DNA of 64,000 nucleotides, from contig NZ_CP032152.1 of NCBI RefSeq assembly GCF_003555505.1, positions 1,659,001 through 1,723,000 of the forward strand, given 5' to 3'. Position 1 is the stretch's first letter; the number at the start of each line of letters is the position of its first letter. A program made the position numbers and the translations under genes. The notes under the pieces are model-generated. The model ran no database searches and had not been told where the DNA came from. It worked only from the letters and a program-made list of their open reading frames with translations. This document shows, piece by piece, positions 8,747 to 17,758 of this stretch. This DNA comes from Thermosynechococcus sichuanensis E542 (GTDB lineage Bacteria; Cyanobacteriota; Cyanobacteriia; Thermosynechococcales; Thermosynechococcaceae).

Positions 8747-9739
8747 CTAGGCTTCTTGAAGAATCGGCTCAGCCGTATCGTCTTCAGTGGCTTCGGGAAT
8801 GTCTTCAATGACTTCCTCAGTGGTCTCTGCTGTGGCCTGCTGCTGCTGTTGCAGGAGTTGCTGACGATAGCGCTCAGCCATCTCTTCAGCCTTTTCATAG
8901 ACCAGCTGCGGATTTTTCACCATGTCACCGGGTTCTGGCTCCAGTTGCTTGGTGGACAGGGAGATCCGACCTCGCTCAGCATCAAGGTCAATAATCATCA
9001 CCTTGACTTGGTCATTGACATTGAAAACACTGTGGGGCGTGTCAATGTGATCGTGGGAAATCTCAGAAATGTGCAGCAGGCCGCTAACCCCACCAATGTC
9101 AATGAAGGCACCGTAGGGCTTGATCCCACGCACGGTTCCAACCACCACTTCACCCACTTCCAGTTTGTTCATCTTGCGCTCAACAAGGGCACGGCGGTGG
9201 CTGAGGACGAGGCGGTTGCGCTCTTCATCCACTTCTAAAAACTTCAGGGGCAGCTCTTCACCCACCAACTCCTCTTTATTCACACGGGTGCTGATGTGGG
9301 AACCGGGGATAAAGCCGCGCAGCCCTTCAATCCGCACAAGGGCACCCCCACGGTTGGTGGCAAAGACCTGAGAACGTACCGTGGCGTCTTCAGCTTGCAG
9401 TTGGCGAACGCGCTCCCAAGCCCGCATGTACTCGATACGACGAATCGAGAGGGTCAGCTGCCCTTCTTCGTTTTCATCCGCCAAGATAAAGAATTCGCGG
9501 GTTTCGTTGGGTTGCAGTACCTCTTCCGGACTGTCAATCCGGTTGATAGACATTTCTTGAATAGGGATGTAGGCAGCGGTTTTCGCACCGATGTCAATCA
9601 GGGCACCCTTCGGTTCGATGCTAAAGACGGTGCCAGCAACAATGTCGCCGGGGTTGAAGTGGTAATCGTACCGGTCCAGTAAGGCTGCAAAATCAGCATG
9701 CGTAAAGCCCACGTCTAATGTTTTTTCCTGATTGACCAT
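8747..9739 (-). CDS. rps1: Ribosomal protein S1 (cyanobacterial three-domain type)
   Basis: The 330-residue RNA-binding protein has three S1 motifs, roughly at residues 30-100 (GDIVAGTVFSIEPKGALIDIG), 115-185 (VFATNRGGALVRIEG) and 195-265 (GEVVVGTVRGIKPYGAFIDIG), followed by a glutamine-rich and acidic tail. Enterobacterial S1 has six motifs. Cyanobacteria and chloroplasts use this shorter form. The tail (QQQQQATAETTEEVIED) is low complexity. The ATG at 9739 is preceded on the coding strand by AGGAGC about eight bases upstream. Confidence 0.93.
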   Translation of the reverse strand: MVNQEKTLDVGFTHADFAALLDRYDYHFNPGDIVAGTVFSIEPKGALIDIGAKTAAYIPIQEMSINRIDSPEEVLQPNETREFFILADENEEGQLTLSIRRIEYMRAWERVRQLQAEDATVRSQVFATNRGGALVRIEGLRGFIPGSHISTRVNKEELVGEELPLKFLEVDEERNRLVLSHRRALVERKMNKLEVGEVVVGTVRGIKPYGAFIDIGGVSGLLHISEISHDHIDTPHSVFNVNDQVKVMIIDLDAERGRISLSTKQLEPEPGDMVKNPQLVYEKAEEMAERYRQQLLQQQQQATAETTEEVIEDIPEATEDDTAEPILQEA

Positions 9740-9960
9740 GCGAGTGTTTTCCTAGCTCCTTTAACGAAAATGGGGGTGTATAGTGAGTTGTCAAGCGGGC
9801 AGAAGTGGGTGCCATACGCAATCATACCAGCGATCGCTCGAACACTTTCTGACTGGATCTACAATGTTAGCCTAGAGTTTGCCCGTTGGCTAGCGGTATG
9901 GATAAAATTTTGGTCATTGATGAAGACAAATGTTAATTTTTGTGTCATTAAGGAGTGGGC

Positions 9961-10377
9961 ATGGCGCGACTGAACCGCCGACAGGTCAAGCAATTTTGGC
10001 AGGAGTTTCGCGAATTTGCCCTGAAGGGGAATGTTATCGATCTGGCGATCGCGGTCGTCGTGGGGGGTGCCTTTGGCCGCATTGTTACTTCCGTTGTTGA
10101 GGATCTGATCATGCCCTTGGTCAATCCGCTGATTCCTGGGGGCGACTGGCGGGAACTCACTGTTGGGTCAGGGATTAGAATTGGCAAGTTTTTGGGCAGC
10201 TTACTTGACTTTGGGGTGATTGCCCTCAGCTTGTTTCTTCTCCTGAAACTCATTTTGCCCTTGCTACCCAAGAAGCCCCCTGGGCCCGAACAACGGGAGT
10301 GCCCCTACTGCTTGGAGTCTGTGCCCCTCAAGGCGAGCCGCTGCCGTGCCTGTACCTCTGAACTCCCGCCTCTTTAG
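9961..10377 (+). CDS. mscL: Large-conductance mechanosensitive channel with C-terminal zinc ribbon
   Basis: Homopentameric inner-membrane safety valve that opens on hypo-osmotic shock. The 138 residues contain the N-terminal amphipathic helix (FWQEFREFALKGNVIDLA), TM1 (AIAVVVGGAFGRIVTSVVEDL), a periplasmic loop, and TM2 (FGVIALSLFLLLKLILPLLP). In place of the usual charged cytoplasmic helix, the tail carries a four-cysteine CPYC...CRAC ribbon (last 25 residues). Start ATG 9961 is supported by AGGAG six bases upstream. A GTG two codons earlier is also in frame. The ABC binding-protein gene follows after 12 bp. Confidence 0.92.
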   Translation: MARLNRRQVKQFWQEFREFALKGNVIDLAIAVVVGGAFGRIVTSVVEDLIMPLVNPLIPGGDWRELTVGSGIRIGKFLGSLLDFGVIALSLFLLLKLILPLLPKKPPGPEQRECPYCLESVPLKASRCRACTSELPPL

Positions 10378-10389
10378 GAGTCCTCAGCA

Positions 10390-11661
10390 ATGCGATCGTG
10401 GCACCGCTGGATCTGTGGGCTGTTGGTGGGGCTATGGCTGGCCATTTTAACCAGTTGCGGCACAGCGCCGCCTACCCAAGGCACCCAGATTGAATTCTGG
10501 ACAATGCAACTGCAACCCAAATTTACCGATTACTTCAACCGCCTGATTGCCGAATTTGAAGCCCAACATCCTAATGTCCACGTGCGCTGGGTGGATATTC
10601 CTTGGACGGCAATGCAGAGCAAGATTCTCATGGCGGTGTTAGCGGGCACTGCTCCCGATGTGGTGAACCTTAACCCCGACTTTGCGGCGTTGTTGGCGGG
10701 ACGCAATGCGTGGCTCAATCTCAATGACTATGTCCCCCCAGCCGTGCGTGAGCGTTATCTACCCAATATCTGGCAGGCCACCACACTGGAGGGCAAAAGC
10801 TTTGCTGTGCCCTGGTACCTCACCTCGCGGGTCACAATTTATAACAAGGCAATTCTTGCTGCCGCTGGGGTCGATCGCCCCCCCGAAACCTTTGCCGAAC
10901 TTGCCAGTGTTGCTAAAGCGGTGAAGGAGAAAACGGGCAAATACGCCTTCTTTATTACGATGGTGCCTGAGGACTCTGCCGAACTGATGCAGGCCATGGT
11001 GCAGATGGGGGTGAAGCTTGTAGATGATCAAGGCCGTGCTGCCTTTAATTCCCCAGTCGGCAAAGCCGTTTTCCAGTATTGGCTGGATCTCTATCGTCAG
11101 GGACTCTTGCCACCGCAGGTGCTCACTGAAGGCCACCGTCAAGGCATCGAACTCTATCAATCGGGACAAACGGCTCTAGTGATGACCAGTCCCGAATTTT
11201 TGAACGCGATCGCCACCAATGCCCCCAGTATTGCCGCTGTTTCCGCCCCCGCCCCCCAGTTGACCGGCGACACTGGCAAGAAAAATGTTGCCGTGATGAA
11301 TTTACTCGTCCCCCGCCAGAGTCGCCATCCTGAACTGGCCGTCGAATTTGCCCTCTTTGTCACCAATAATGAAAATCAACTCGCCTTTGCCAAGGAAGCG
11401 AATGTCTTGCCTTCTACCCAAGCAGCCTTAGGGGATCCTTACTTTCGCGCTGTCGAAGAAAATGCTACCCCTGTGGACATCGCCCGAGCCGTCAGTGCTG
11501 CTCAAATGACCCAAGCAGAGGTTCTCATTCCCCCCCTGCGGGATATTAAGGAGCTGCAACGACTCCTTTACGAAAATTTGCAGGCCGTGCTCTTGGGGCA
11601 AAAGACAATTGATCAAGCGCTCAAAGATGCAGAAACCACATGGAATAGCCGTTTGGGATAA
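10390..11661 (+). CDS. ABC transporter solute-binding lipoprotein, sugar type (family 1)
   Basis: Periplasmic binding lipoprotein of 423 residues. A signal peptide with lipobox LTSC near residue 22 precedes the mature IEFWTMQLQPKFTDYFN, followed by the family hallmarks HPNVHVRWVDIPW, AGTAPDVVNLN, and later GQTALVMTSPEFL and PRQSRHPELAVEFALF. It resembles binding proteins for glycerol-phosphate or oligosaccharides (UgpB/MalE group). No permease or ATPase gene is beside it, so the partners must be elsewhere. Start ATG follows AGGAG with 9-base spacing, 12 bp after mscL, so the two may share a transcript. Confidence 0.88.
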   Translation: MRSWHRWICGLLVGLWLAILTSCGTAPPTQGTQIEFWTMQLQPKFTDYFNRLIAEFEAQHPNVHVRWVDIPWTAMQSKILMAVLAGTAPDVVNLNPDFAALLAGRNAWLNLNDYVPPAVRERYLPNIWQATTLEGKSFAVPWYLTSRVTIYNKAILAAAGVDRPPETFAELASVAKAVKEKTGKYAFFITMVPEDSAELMQAMVQMGVKLVDDQGRAAFNSPVGKAVFQYWLDLYRQGLLPPQVLTEGHRQGIELYQSGQTALVMTSPEFLNAIATNAPSIAAVSAPAPQLTGDTGKKNVAVMNLLVPRQSRHPELAVEFALFVTNNENQLAFAKEANVLPSTQAALGDPYFRAVEENATPVDIARAVSAAQMTQAEVLIPPLRDIKELQRLLYENLQAVLLGQKTIDQALKDAETTWNSRLG

Positions 11662-11778
11662 ATGTTCCCACTTGCTATAAGATTTTAAGGATGCAATAGA
11701 CCTAGAGGCTTTAGTGTTTAAGACTTCTAAATTCCGAAATTACCTTTCATTGCTTCTATTATCTCAATTCAAAGTGTT

Positions 11779-12255
11779 TCATTTATTTAATTTATTCACA
11801 ATTACTTCATAGGGACGTAAGACTAGGTCTTTAACTAAATAACCTTTCTTTAGCACTTTGACTACTTTGTTATCAGGATATGACTTATCATGAATAACAT
11901 CTATAGCTCTGCAAAAATTCGGGTTAAACTGATACTCCTCTAACTTACACTCAGAAACACCTTGGGATTCTAAAACTGCGAGAAAACGATTCTTGATAGA
12001 AGTAAGATTACGTGGTAAACGCTGCAAAAATCCAGCAGGTGGATCAGGATTAGCAGATAAATACTCAGACAGACTTTCTAGAGAGTCATAGATCTCTAAA
12101 AGCTCAAGCAGAAACTCTCCTAACTTAGAATTATAAGAAGAATTAATTTGTCTAATATTTTGAGATAGCTGGGTATTTTCTCGCATTAACTGAGATATAG
12201 ATGCGAGCAGCTTCTTCTTTTGCTCCTCTGAAATCAAGAACTTTTTTGATTCCAT
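11779..12255 (-). CDS. GrpE-like nucleotide exchange factor
   Basis: Protein of 158 residues with GrpE organisation. An N-terminal coiled-coil helix (EEQKKKLLASISQLMRENTQ) comes first, then a helical bundle, then a C-terminal beta-like segment with VVKVLKKGYLVKDLVLRPY, which matches the GrpE signature (consensus around QKGY..KDRVLRPA.V.V). GrpE releases ADP from Hsp70. It is the last gene of the island operon, 17 bp after the J-like gene. It is diverged from housekeeping GrpE and presumably serves the Hsp70 encoded here. That pairing is inference from the operon. Confidence 0.8.
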   Translation of the reverse strand: MESKKFLISEEQKKKLLASISQLMRENTQLSQNIRQINSSYNSKLGEFLLELLEIYDSLESLSEYLSANPDPPAGFLQRLPRNLTSIKNRFLAVLESQGVSECKLEEYQFNPNFCRAIDVIHDKSYPDNKVVKVLKKGYLVKDLVLRPYEVIVNKLNK

Positions 12256-12272
12256 AAAAATTTACAGGCTAT

Positions 12273-12602
12273 CTATTCTAATATATCACTAATTTTACCC
12301 AATATAAATTCTAGATTTTTCAACTCATTAGGAGAACTGATATCTAATGACTTATACTGTGTCGAATTAGAATTAATAGAATCGCAATTGAAAGAGGTAA
12401 ACCTAACGGCATCTGGCAAAATCGGTAAAAGTAAGTCAGCAATTAATCGATTTTCTCTATTCATTAAAAATCTTTGAGCATTAGCAATCTGACTAGCTGA
12501 ATACTTTCGCTTTTTCATTGCAATGGCAACCGCTTGCATAATCTCTTGCCGAGATGCGGCTGGACTCAATTCCAGTATCTTATATGGATTGACTTCAATC
12601 AT
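12273..12602 (-). CDS. J-like small protein lacking the HPD motif
   Basis: Protein of 109 residues. Its N-terminus (NPYKILELSPAASRQEIMQA) reads like helix I and the turn of a DnaJ J-domain. The segment that follows (MKKRKYSASQIANAQRFLMN) has no His-Pro-Asp, the tripeptide that stimulates Hsp70 ATPase activity. The remaining 50 residues are serine- and asparagine-rich and unrecognised. Placed between the TPR-like gene (16-bp gap) and the GrpE-like gene (17-bp gap), it is probably a degenerate or specialised J protein. The family call is tentative. Confidence 0.6.
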   Translation of the reverse strand: MIEVNPYKILELSPAASRQEIMQAVAIAMKKRKYSASQIANAQRFLMNRENRLIADLLLPILPDAVRFTSFNCDSINSNSTQYKSLDISSPNELKNLEFILGKISDILE

Positions 12603-12618
12603 CTATACTTACTCCTTA

Positions 12619-14973
12619 TCACTCAAATAACTGGGGATAAATTTGACGAGCGTCAGATATCAGCCGATAAGCTAGCTGGCGTTCACTAAAAGTAGCATAT
12701 TTATTTTCTACAATTTCAAGTGCAATATCCGCCAATACTTTAGCAACTCTATACCTAACCTCAGGATACTGAGAGCTTCTAGCTCTGATGACGACCATCT
12801 CAATGTTATTACTTTGAAATAATGAATGAATTAAATCTAGCTCTTTCCAAATAGAGAACTCCTTAATTGCATCTAATAAATAGGAACTTTTGGTATCTAT
12901 TTTTAGAAGATTGTTAAGTTGACGGAGAGCTTTATCAATACTTATCAAAGATTTTGCATAGTTCTTATAAATTAGTCGTACATGAGACTCTATATAATAC
13001 TTTTTAGATTCATCAGAAACGAAGAGATTAAACCAGTCTTCTGTAAATTTAGCAGTTTTTTCTAAATCAGAACTATCCTCAGCAACCACTGAATAGCACT
13101 TGAACAGTTCATCATTGACTTTCTTTTTAAGTTCAGTGGAATTAGTTATAAATTTCTTTACCTTATTCAGCATTAAAAATGCTTCTTGAGTTTTCAGTTC
13201 ATTTAGGTAAGCTAATCCATTATAGTAATAGAAAAGTTTATGTGAGTAAGATAAATCATCTTCTCTCATTTTAGAATTATTTTCTAAGCCTCTGTCAGCA
13301 AGTTTTCTTGCAGTTGCAATATCACCATATTCAAACGCAGTAATTGCTATGCCTAAATCAGAGTAGTAGTATTGGTCAGTACTCAAGTTTGAAGAAACTT
13401 TTGAGCAGCCAGAAGACCTCAAAAATCGGTACATACTAGGAGACAGCCATATGTTGTTAATATAAATACCTCTTTTAAGATTAACTTTTAATTGATCATA
13501 AGCTGCAAGATCGCATCTGAACACATTAATAATTCGCATATATTTATCATTTTCTAGCTCATTCCGCAAATCTAGCACTCTAGATTCTATTAACTTTAAA
13601 AGTCTATCTTTGAGAGCATCTATATCTACCTCAAAATCAATCCAAAGAGATTTTTTTAGAGAAGTTTCGCGAGAAAGATTAGCAATATTAGTAATCCAAG
13701 CGGAAATGAATCGCTCAGTTTTAGAGAAATCACCATTGGTTACTGAATAATAAGAACTTATTGCTAAATTATGAAGTGATTCTATACATGGATTTTTTAA
13801 GAATTCTTCCTCACAGTGTTGAAAAATCTCATTTGTGGTTCCATTAGTGAATAAAAGTCGCTTCCGCACAGGAAGGATATGGTGATCTAAGTTTCTCTTG
13901 CATAAATCAATCTGTGGAAGATTTCTTTTACCCCCATCTGATAGTTGAAGATAGTTAAGACTAAGCTGGTATGCTTTATCATAATTAGATTTCTTAACTT
14001 CATTCTCAATTTCGGCTAATTTATTCAGATAAAATTCTTGCTGTAATTGATGAATTACTTGTATTTTCTCCTGAATCTGATATTCAGATTGTTTTTGAAT
14101 TTTATTCCAACTAATAAGTGACTGGTCTAGGTCATTTTTCAGATAACTAATCTGTCCCTCTAAATAGAGGACTTCATCCTCATCTAGAAATCTTCTATTA
14201 GATTGAATATACTCTAATGCTTTAGAAAATTCTCGTGCTTTAATGTAGGCATAAGCCAAGCGATAACGATGCTTATAGTCAGTCAAACGATCCATGAATC
14301 CAGTAAACTCACTAGATTCGTAAGCTTTCTTATAAAAATTAATGGCATCACTAAATCTATATTTTTGCTCTGCCTTAAGACCAGATTGATAAGTTGATAA
14401 TAATTTTTTGATACTTGTTAATTTTTCAAGTAGTGAAATACCATCATTCCGTTCTATAATCGCTATGGCTTCTGTCGTCTTTTGAATAGCTAGTCTTAAA
14501 TCACAACGATCAAAAAGTAACTTTGCTTCAGAGATTAATTCAAGGTAGTGCTCTTCTGCCAAAAGGTACTTATTGCACTCATCCAGTAAACTATCAAGCA
14601 CTTCTATGGCGTACAACTGTCTTGCAGATTCTATTTTAGCAACAGCTTTCTTGTAAAATTTTTGATTTATTAATCCTGTGATTTCAGAATAGAGAGCCTG
14701 AAAATCCTTTTTTCTTTGTAGCTCTTGTATAAGCTCAGACTTGAAATCTCTATAAGATTGACTTTCTTGAAAAATGAAATGATTTACTTTGTTTTTTAAG
14801 TCCGATAATAGTTCATCTAGGTACGTTGTTTCAAAAGGATTGGCACGTACTTTTGGATCAACATCATGAAATTTTTTTAGTAAACCAATAAATAAAGAAC
14901 GAGATTTTTGATAAGAGGAAACTTGAAAACTAAGATACAGTATGAATAAAAAAAGAATAATTAAAGTATACAT
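12619..14973 (-). CDS. Large membrane-anchored TPR-like helical repeat protein
   Basis: A 784-residue protein with an N-terminal hydrophobic segment at residues 1-17 (MYTLIILFLFILYLSF), then an almost wholly helical body. TPR-like units are visible around FSDAINFYKKAYESS, RLAYAYIKAREFSKALEYI, YGDIATARKLADRGL and YNGLAYLNELKTQEAFLML. No catalytic motif is seen. Such solenoids bind proteins, and TPRs are common Hsp70 partners, so a scaffold or client-receptor role at the membrane is plausible but inferred. It sits 20 bp after the LysM gene in the island operon. Strong A/T codon bias. Confidence 0.75.
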   Translation of the reverse strand: MYTLIILFLFILYLSFQVSSYQKSRSLFIGLLKKFHDVDPKVRANPFETTYLDELLSDLKNKVNHFIFQESQSYRDFKSELIQELQRKKDFQALYSEITGLINQKFYKKAVAKIESARQLYAIEVLDSLLDECNKYLLAEEHYLELISEAKLLFDRCDLRLAIQKTTEAIAIIERNDGISLLEKLTSIKKLLSTYQSGLKAEQKYRFSDAINFYKKAYESSEFTGFMDRLTDYKHRYRLAYAYIKAREFSKALEYIQSNRRFLDEDEVLYLEGQISYLKNDLDQSLISWNKIQKQSEYQIQEKIQVIHQLQQEFYLNKLAEIENEVKKSNYDKAYQLSLNYLQLSDGGKRNLPQIDLCKRNLDHHILPVRKRLLFTNGTTNEIFQHCEEEFLKNPCIESLHNLAISSYYSVTNGDFSKTERFISAWITNIANLSRETSLKKSLWIDFEVDIDALKDRLLKLIESRVLDLRNELENDKYMRIINVFRCDLAAYDQLKVNLKRGIYINNIWLSPSMYRFLRSSGCSKVSSNLSTDQYYYSDLGIAITAFEYGDIATARKLADRGLENNSKMREDDLSYSHKLFYYYNGLAYLNELKTQEAFLMLNKVKKFITNSTELKKKVNDELFKCYSVVAEDSSDLEKTAKFTEDWFNLFVSDESKKYYIESHVRLIYKNYAKSLISIDKALRQLNNLLKIDTKSSYLLDAIKEFSIWKELDLIHSLFQSNNIEMVVIRARSSQYPEVRYRVAKVLADIALEIVENKYATFSERQLAYRLISDARQIYPQLFE

Positions 14974-14993
14974 ACTATATATCCTTTAAGTGC

Positions 14994-15491
14994 CTAGTCT
15001 ATACGTATTTTTTCTCCAATATCAATCTGATTCACTCTTGAGCTTAAGTGGGGATTTTTTATGACGAGTTCTGGCCATCTATTAGCATTGCCAAGGTAGT
15101 TCTGGGCAATTGAAGATAATGAATCTCCTTGTTGAACAATATGGTATCTCCTTGGTTGAAGATCTTTTGTACCTTGGGCAATAGGTAGCTTAGTAAAGCT
15201 GATGGAATTTTGCTCTATACCATTAGTTACTTGGGTTAGCAGGCTTGCATAGTAGCTATTTAGAAAATAGAATAAAGCGGATAATACAGATGTAATGATA
15301 AGTAGAAAAATTAGTGTTTGTCTAGTTGAATATTGTTGCGCTTTAGTCTCTACTACCTCTTCTAGAGAATTTAGTAAAATAAGGTTCTCCAGTCTAGCAT
15401 CACAATTTGGACAAACCTCTTCTCCAGAGATTTGATGTTCGCATACTGGACACATAAACTTTACTTTATTTTGTTTAGATTCTGTGTTCAT
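14994..15491 (-). CDS. Zinc-ribbon, single-TM, LysM protein
   Basis: The 165-residue protein has three parts in order: an N-terminal zinc ribbon with CPVC at residues 14-17 and CPNC near residue 28; one transmembrane helix near residues 60-82 (TLIFLLIITSVLSALFYF); and a C-terminal LysM domain (YHIVQQGDSLSSIAQNYLGN) at about residues 115-165. LysM usually binds N-acetylglucosamine polymers such as peptidoglycan. With the ribbon inside the cell the LysM would face the periplasm, linking a cytoplasmic chaperone to the wall. The start follows the Hsp70 stop by 5 bp. Confidence 0.8.
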   Translation of the reverse strand: MNTESKQNKVKFMCPVCEHQISGEEVCPNCDARLENLILLNSLEEVVETKAQQYSTRQTLIFLLIITSVLSALFYFLNSYYASLLTQVTNGIEQNSISFTKLPIAQGTKDLQPRRYHIVQQGDSLSSIAQNYLGNANRWPELVIKNPHLSSRVNQIDIGEKIRID

Positions 15492-15496
15492 TTGGA

Positions 15497-17695
15497 CTAA
15501 ACTAGACCCGGCAGTGTAGGGATTGTTCCCCCTTGTGTTTCTTTAAGAATTTCAATAGATTCATTAATTAATTGTCTATATATAACGTCTGCTTCTTCAA
15601 GATTTCCTTGTCGCATTAATTCTAATAACTTAATAAACCTAGTAGATAATTCAGTTGAACTGCTGTTAATAGCACCTTCTCTGATAATTTCTAAGGCTTG
15701 TACTATTTCTGGTAATAATTTCAACTCTTTGTCATAATCGTCCTCTATTTTTTCAGTCGATAAATTTTTAGTTTGGATTGATTTTTGAACTGATACTTTT
15801 ATATTTTGTATGCGAGACTTTTGAGCATCATCTAGTAAAAAATCATACAACTCAAGTAAGCTATCGCACCTGTTCTCTATTGCGTCCATTTTTATCTTTG
15901 CAGGTGAATTATTAAACTTGAAATCTTCTAGTTTTTTTGTAGCTCTTACAATAATATCTTGATTTTCAATATTATTAATTTCAATTTGATTAGCTAAAAA
16001 TATTACCTCACATGCCTCTTTTTGAATTTCAGATACACCATATTTCGTTAAACTTATTTCAGCGTTAATTTCGTCGATAGACTGGCTTAGCTCACGATAG
16101 ATTCTTTCATTGGCTCGGCCTTGGGTAAACGATGAGCTGACCCTGATTGATGGATCGTTCTTTAACCATGCCGTAGCAGAAAGATTTTCGTTTTTATCAT
16201 TCAGCTCAAATGTAACAACAATTTCAGTACCCTTTGGATATGGCTTATCTAAGCCTAACCACATTTCACCAATAGGCTCATCATGGTGTTTAGCTTCACC
16301 AGAGTCTAATTGATCTCGAACCAAATCGGGACTGAAAAACTTAAGGTGTATCAGCCGCTGATCATTTGCAACTGTCTTAAAGGTCTCAATTTTTTGACAA
16401 GGAAGTTGTTCTCCTTTACTGATGACTTTATAACGCGGATTGGATTCAAGTTCGATACAGTAATCACGAGAAACAGTGGTTGTTTTATCCACTAAGCCAG
16501 CAGCGACAATAGCTGCTCCTTCAGCTACGGCATACATTGGCCTTGGGTGAATGACAACCTTATTCCCAAATGCCTCTCGTACAGACTGTTGGACGTAGGG
16601 AATTTGTGACGAGCCACCTACCATTAAAACGACATCAATATCGCTAGGGAAAAACTCAGATAAACTTAAAGCTTGATGGCAGATTTGAATAGTGCGATCT
16701 ACATAAGGCTTGATCATTGCCTCTAGTTCAGAGCGTCTAATTTTGACTTCAATGGGAATGTCAAATCCATTATCATCTAACAATGGTGTTGCAGGAGAGA
16801 TAACAAATTCTTCTTTGCTACTTAGAGCAATTTTTGCCCTTTCAATAGCACTTTTTAGGTCAGAAATAAACTTGAGCTTTTGATAGTGGGGCATTTTATT
16901 CATTTGCTGATCAAAGTCATCTAGACCCTCTTGTTCAGTGACTTTACTTTTGACAAATTGGGTAATCTTATGATCAATATCATCACCACCGAGCCACAGG
17001 TCACCTGCTTTACCAAGTTCTATAAACATTGAACCAGTTGCTTGAATGACCGATGCATCAAAGGTGCCACCGCCAAAGTCATAGACTAGGATTGTCTTAA
17101 ACTCAGATGAGTTTGGCTTAAAACCATAGGAAATTGCCGCTGCTGTAGGTTCAGGTAAGAGTTCTAGCAGAGTTAAACCAGCCTTTTGACAAGCACGGCG
17201 GGTTGCACTGCGTTGACTGTCATTGAAGTATGCGGGTACAGTGACCACTGCTTGATTGATAGTATTGTTGCCAATATGATTCTTTCTGAGATATTCTTGG
17301 CTATTCCTGACGACTTTTTTTAGAATTTCAGCCGAGATGTCTTCAGGTAAAAATTCTTGCTCGTTGATCCACACAGAAAGTGCATTCTCTGTCCCTTGGG
17401 TAAACTGTGTCACCTTGTATGGAACGTTCTGAATATGCTGCTGTACTGCCGGATCATTGATGCCACGTCCCATTAGCCGTTTAATCGAGAAGATAACATT
17501 GGCTGGATTAGAACGAAATTGATTGTAAGCTGTTTCACCCACAACAAGCTCATTGTTATAAATTGAGACAATTGATCTCGTTAGTTTTCTTTCTGGTGGT
17601 GTATTGTCATCTGCTGTAATAACCTCAGTCTCAGCAAGTTTAATCGCTGCTACAGAGTTCGTCGTTCCTAGGTCAATTCCAATGGCAGCAGGCAT
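15497..17695 (-). CDS. Accessory Hsp70 (DnaK-like) chaperone
   Basis: First gene of the island operon, 732 residues. The nucleotide-binding domain is canonical: IGIDLGTTNSVAA (phosphate 1) near residue 5, YDFGGGTFDASV (phosphate 2) near 195, and MVGGSSQIPYVQQ (adenosine) near 340. The substrate-binding half after residue 385 is diverged: family-like beta-sandwich segments (ELESNPRYKVISKGEQLP; GEMWLGLDKPYPKGTEI) are followed by a long helical region ending TLPGLV rather than EEVD or EVD-like tails. Start ATG 17695 begins the conserved domain; an upstream TTG at 17716 is less likely. No Shine-Dalgarno is obvious. Confidence 0.92.
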   Translation of the reverse strand: MPAAIGIDLGTTNSVAAIKLAETEVITADDNTPPERKLTRSIVSIYNNELVVGETAYNQFRSNPANVIFSIKRLMGRGINDPAVQQHIQNVPYKVTQFTQGTENALSVWINEQEFLPEDISAEILKKVVRNSQEYLRKNHIGNNTINQAVVTVPAYFNDSQRSATRRACQKAGLTLLELLPEPTAAAISYGFKPNSSEFKTILVYDFGGGTFDASVIQATGSMFIELGKAGDLWLGGDDIDHKITQFVKSKVTEQEGLDDFDQQMNKMPHYQKLKFISDLKSAIERAKIALSSKEEFVISPATPLLDDNGFDIPIEVKIRRSELEAMIKPYVDRTIQICHQALSLSEFFPSDIDVVLMVGGSSQIPYVQQSVREAFGNKVVIHPRPMYAVAEGAAIVAAGLVDKTTTVSRDYCIELESNPRYKVISKGEQLPCQKIETFKTVANDQRLIHLKFFSPDLVRDQLDSGEAKHHDEPIGEMWLGLDKPYPKGTEIVVTFELNDKNENLSATAWLKNDPSIRVSSSFTQGRANERIYRELSQSIDEINAEISLTKYGVSEIQKEACEVIFLANQIEINNIENQDIIVRATKKLEDFKFNNSPAKIKMDAIENRCDSLLELYDFLLDDAQKSRIQNIKVSVQKSIQTKNLSTEKIEDDYDKELKLLPEIVQALEIIREGAINSSSTELSTRFIKLLELMRQGNLEEADVIYRQLINESIEILKETQGGTIPTLPGLV

Positions 17696-17728
17696 GATTA
17701 ATACAGTAAGCTTCAATAACTTGTTGTC

Positions 17729-17758
17729 ATTCTAAAGATCTGATCTCTAAGTGTGCAA
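17729..17758 (-). promoter_or_regulatory. Candidate sigma-70 promoter of the Hsp70 operon
   Basis: On the minus strand TTGCAC is followed after 18 bases by TAGAAT, about 34 bases upstream of the Hsp70 ATG. It is the best -35/-10 pair in the roughly 100-base gap to kup. No CIRCE-type heat-shock inverted repeat (TTAGCACTC-N9-GAGTGCTAA) was seen, so control by HrcA is not supported. Predicted from pattern only. Confidence 0.4.
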
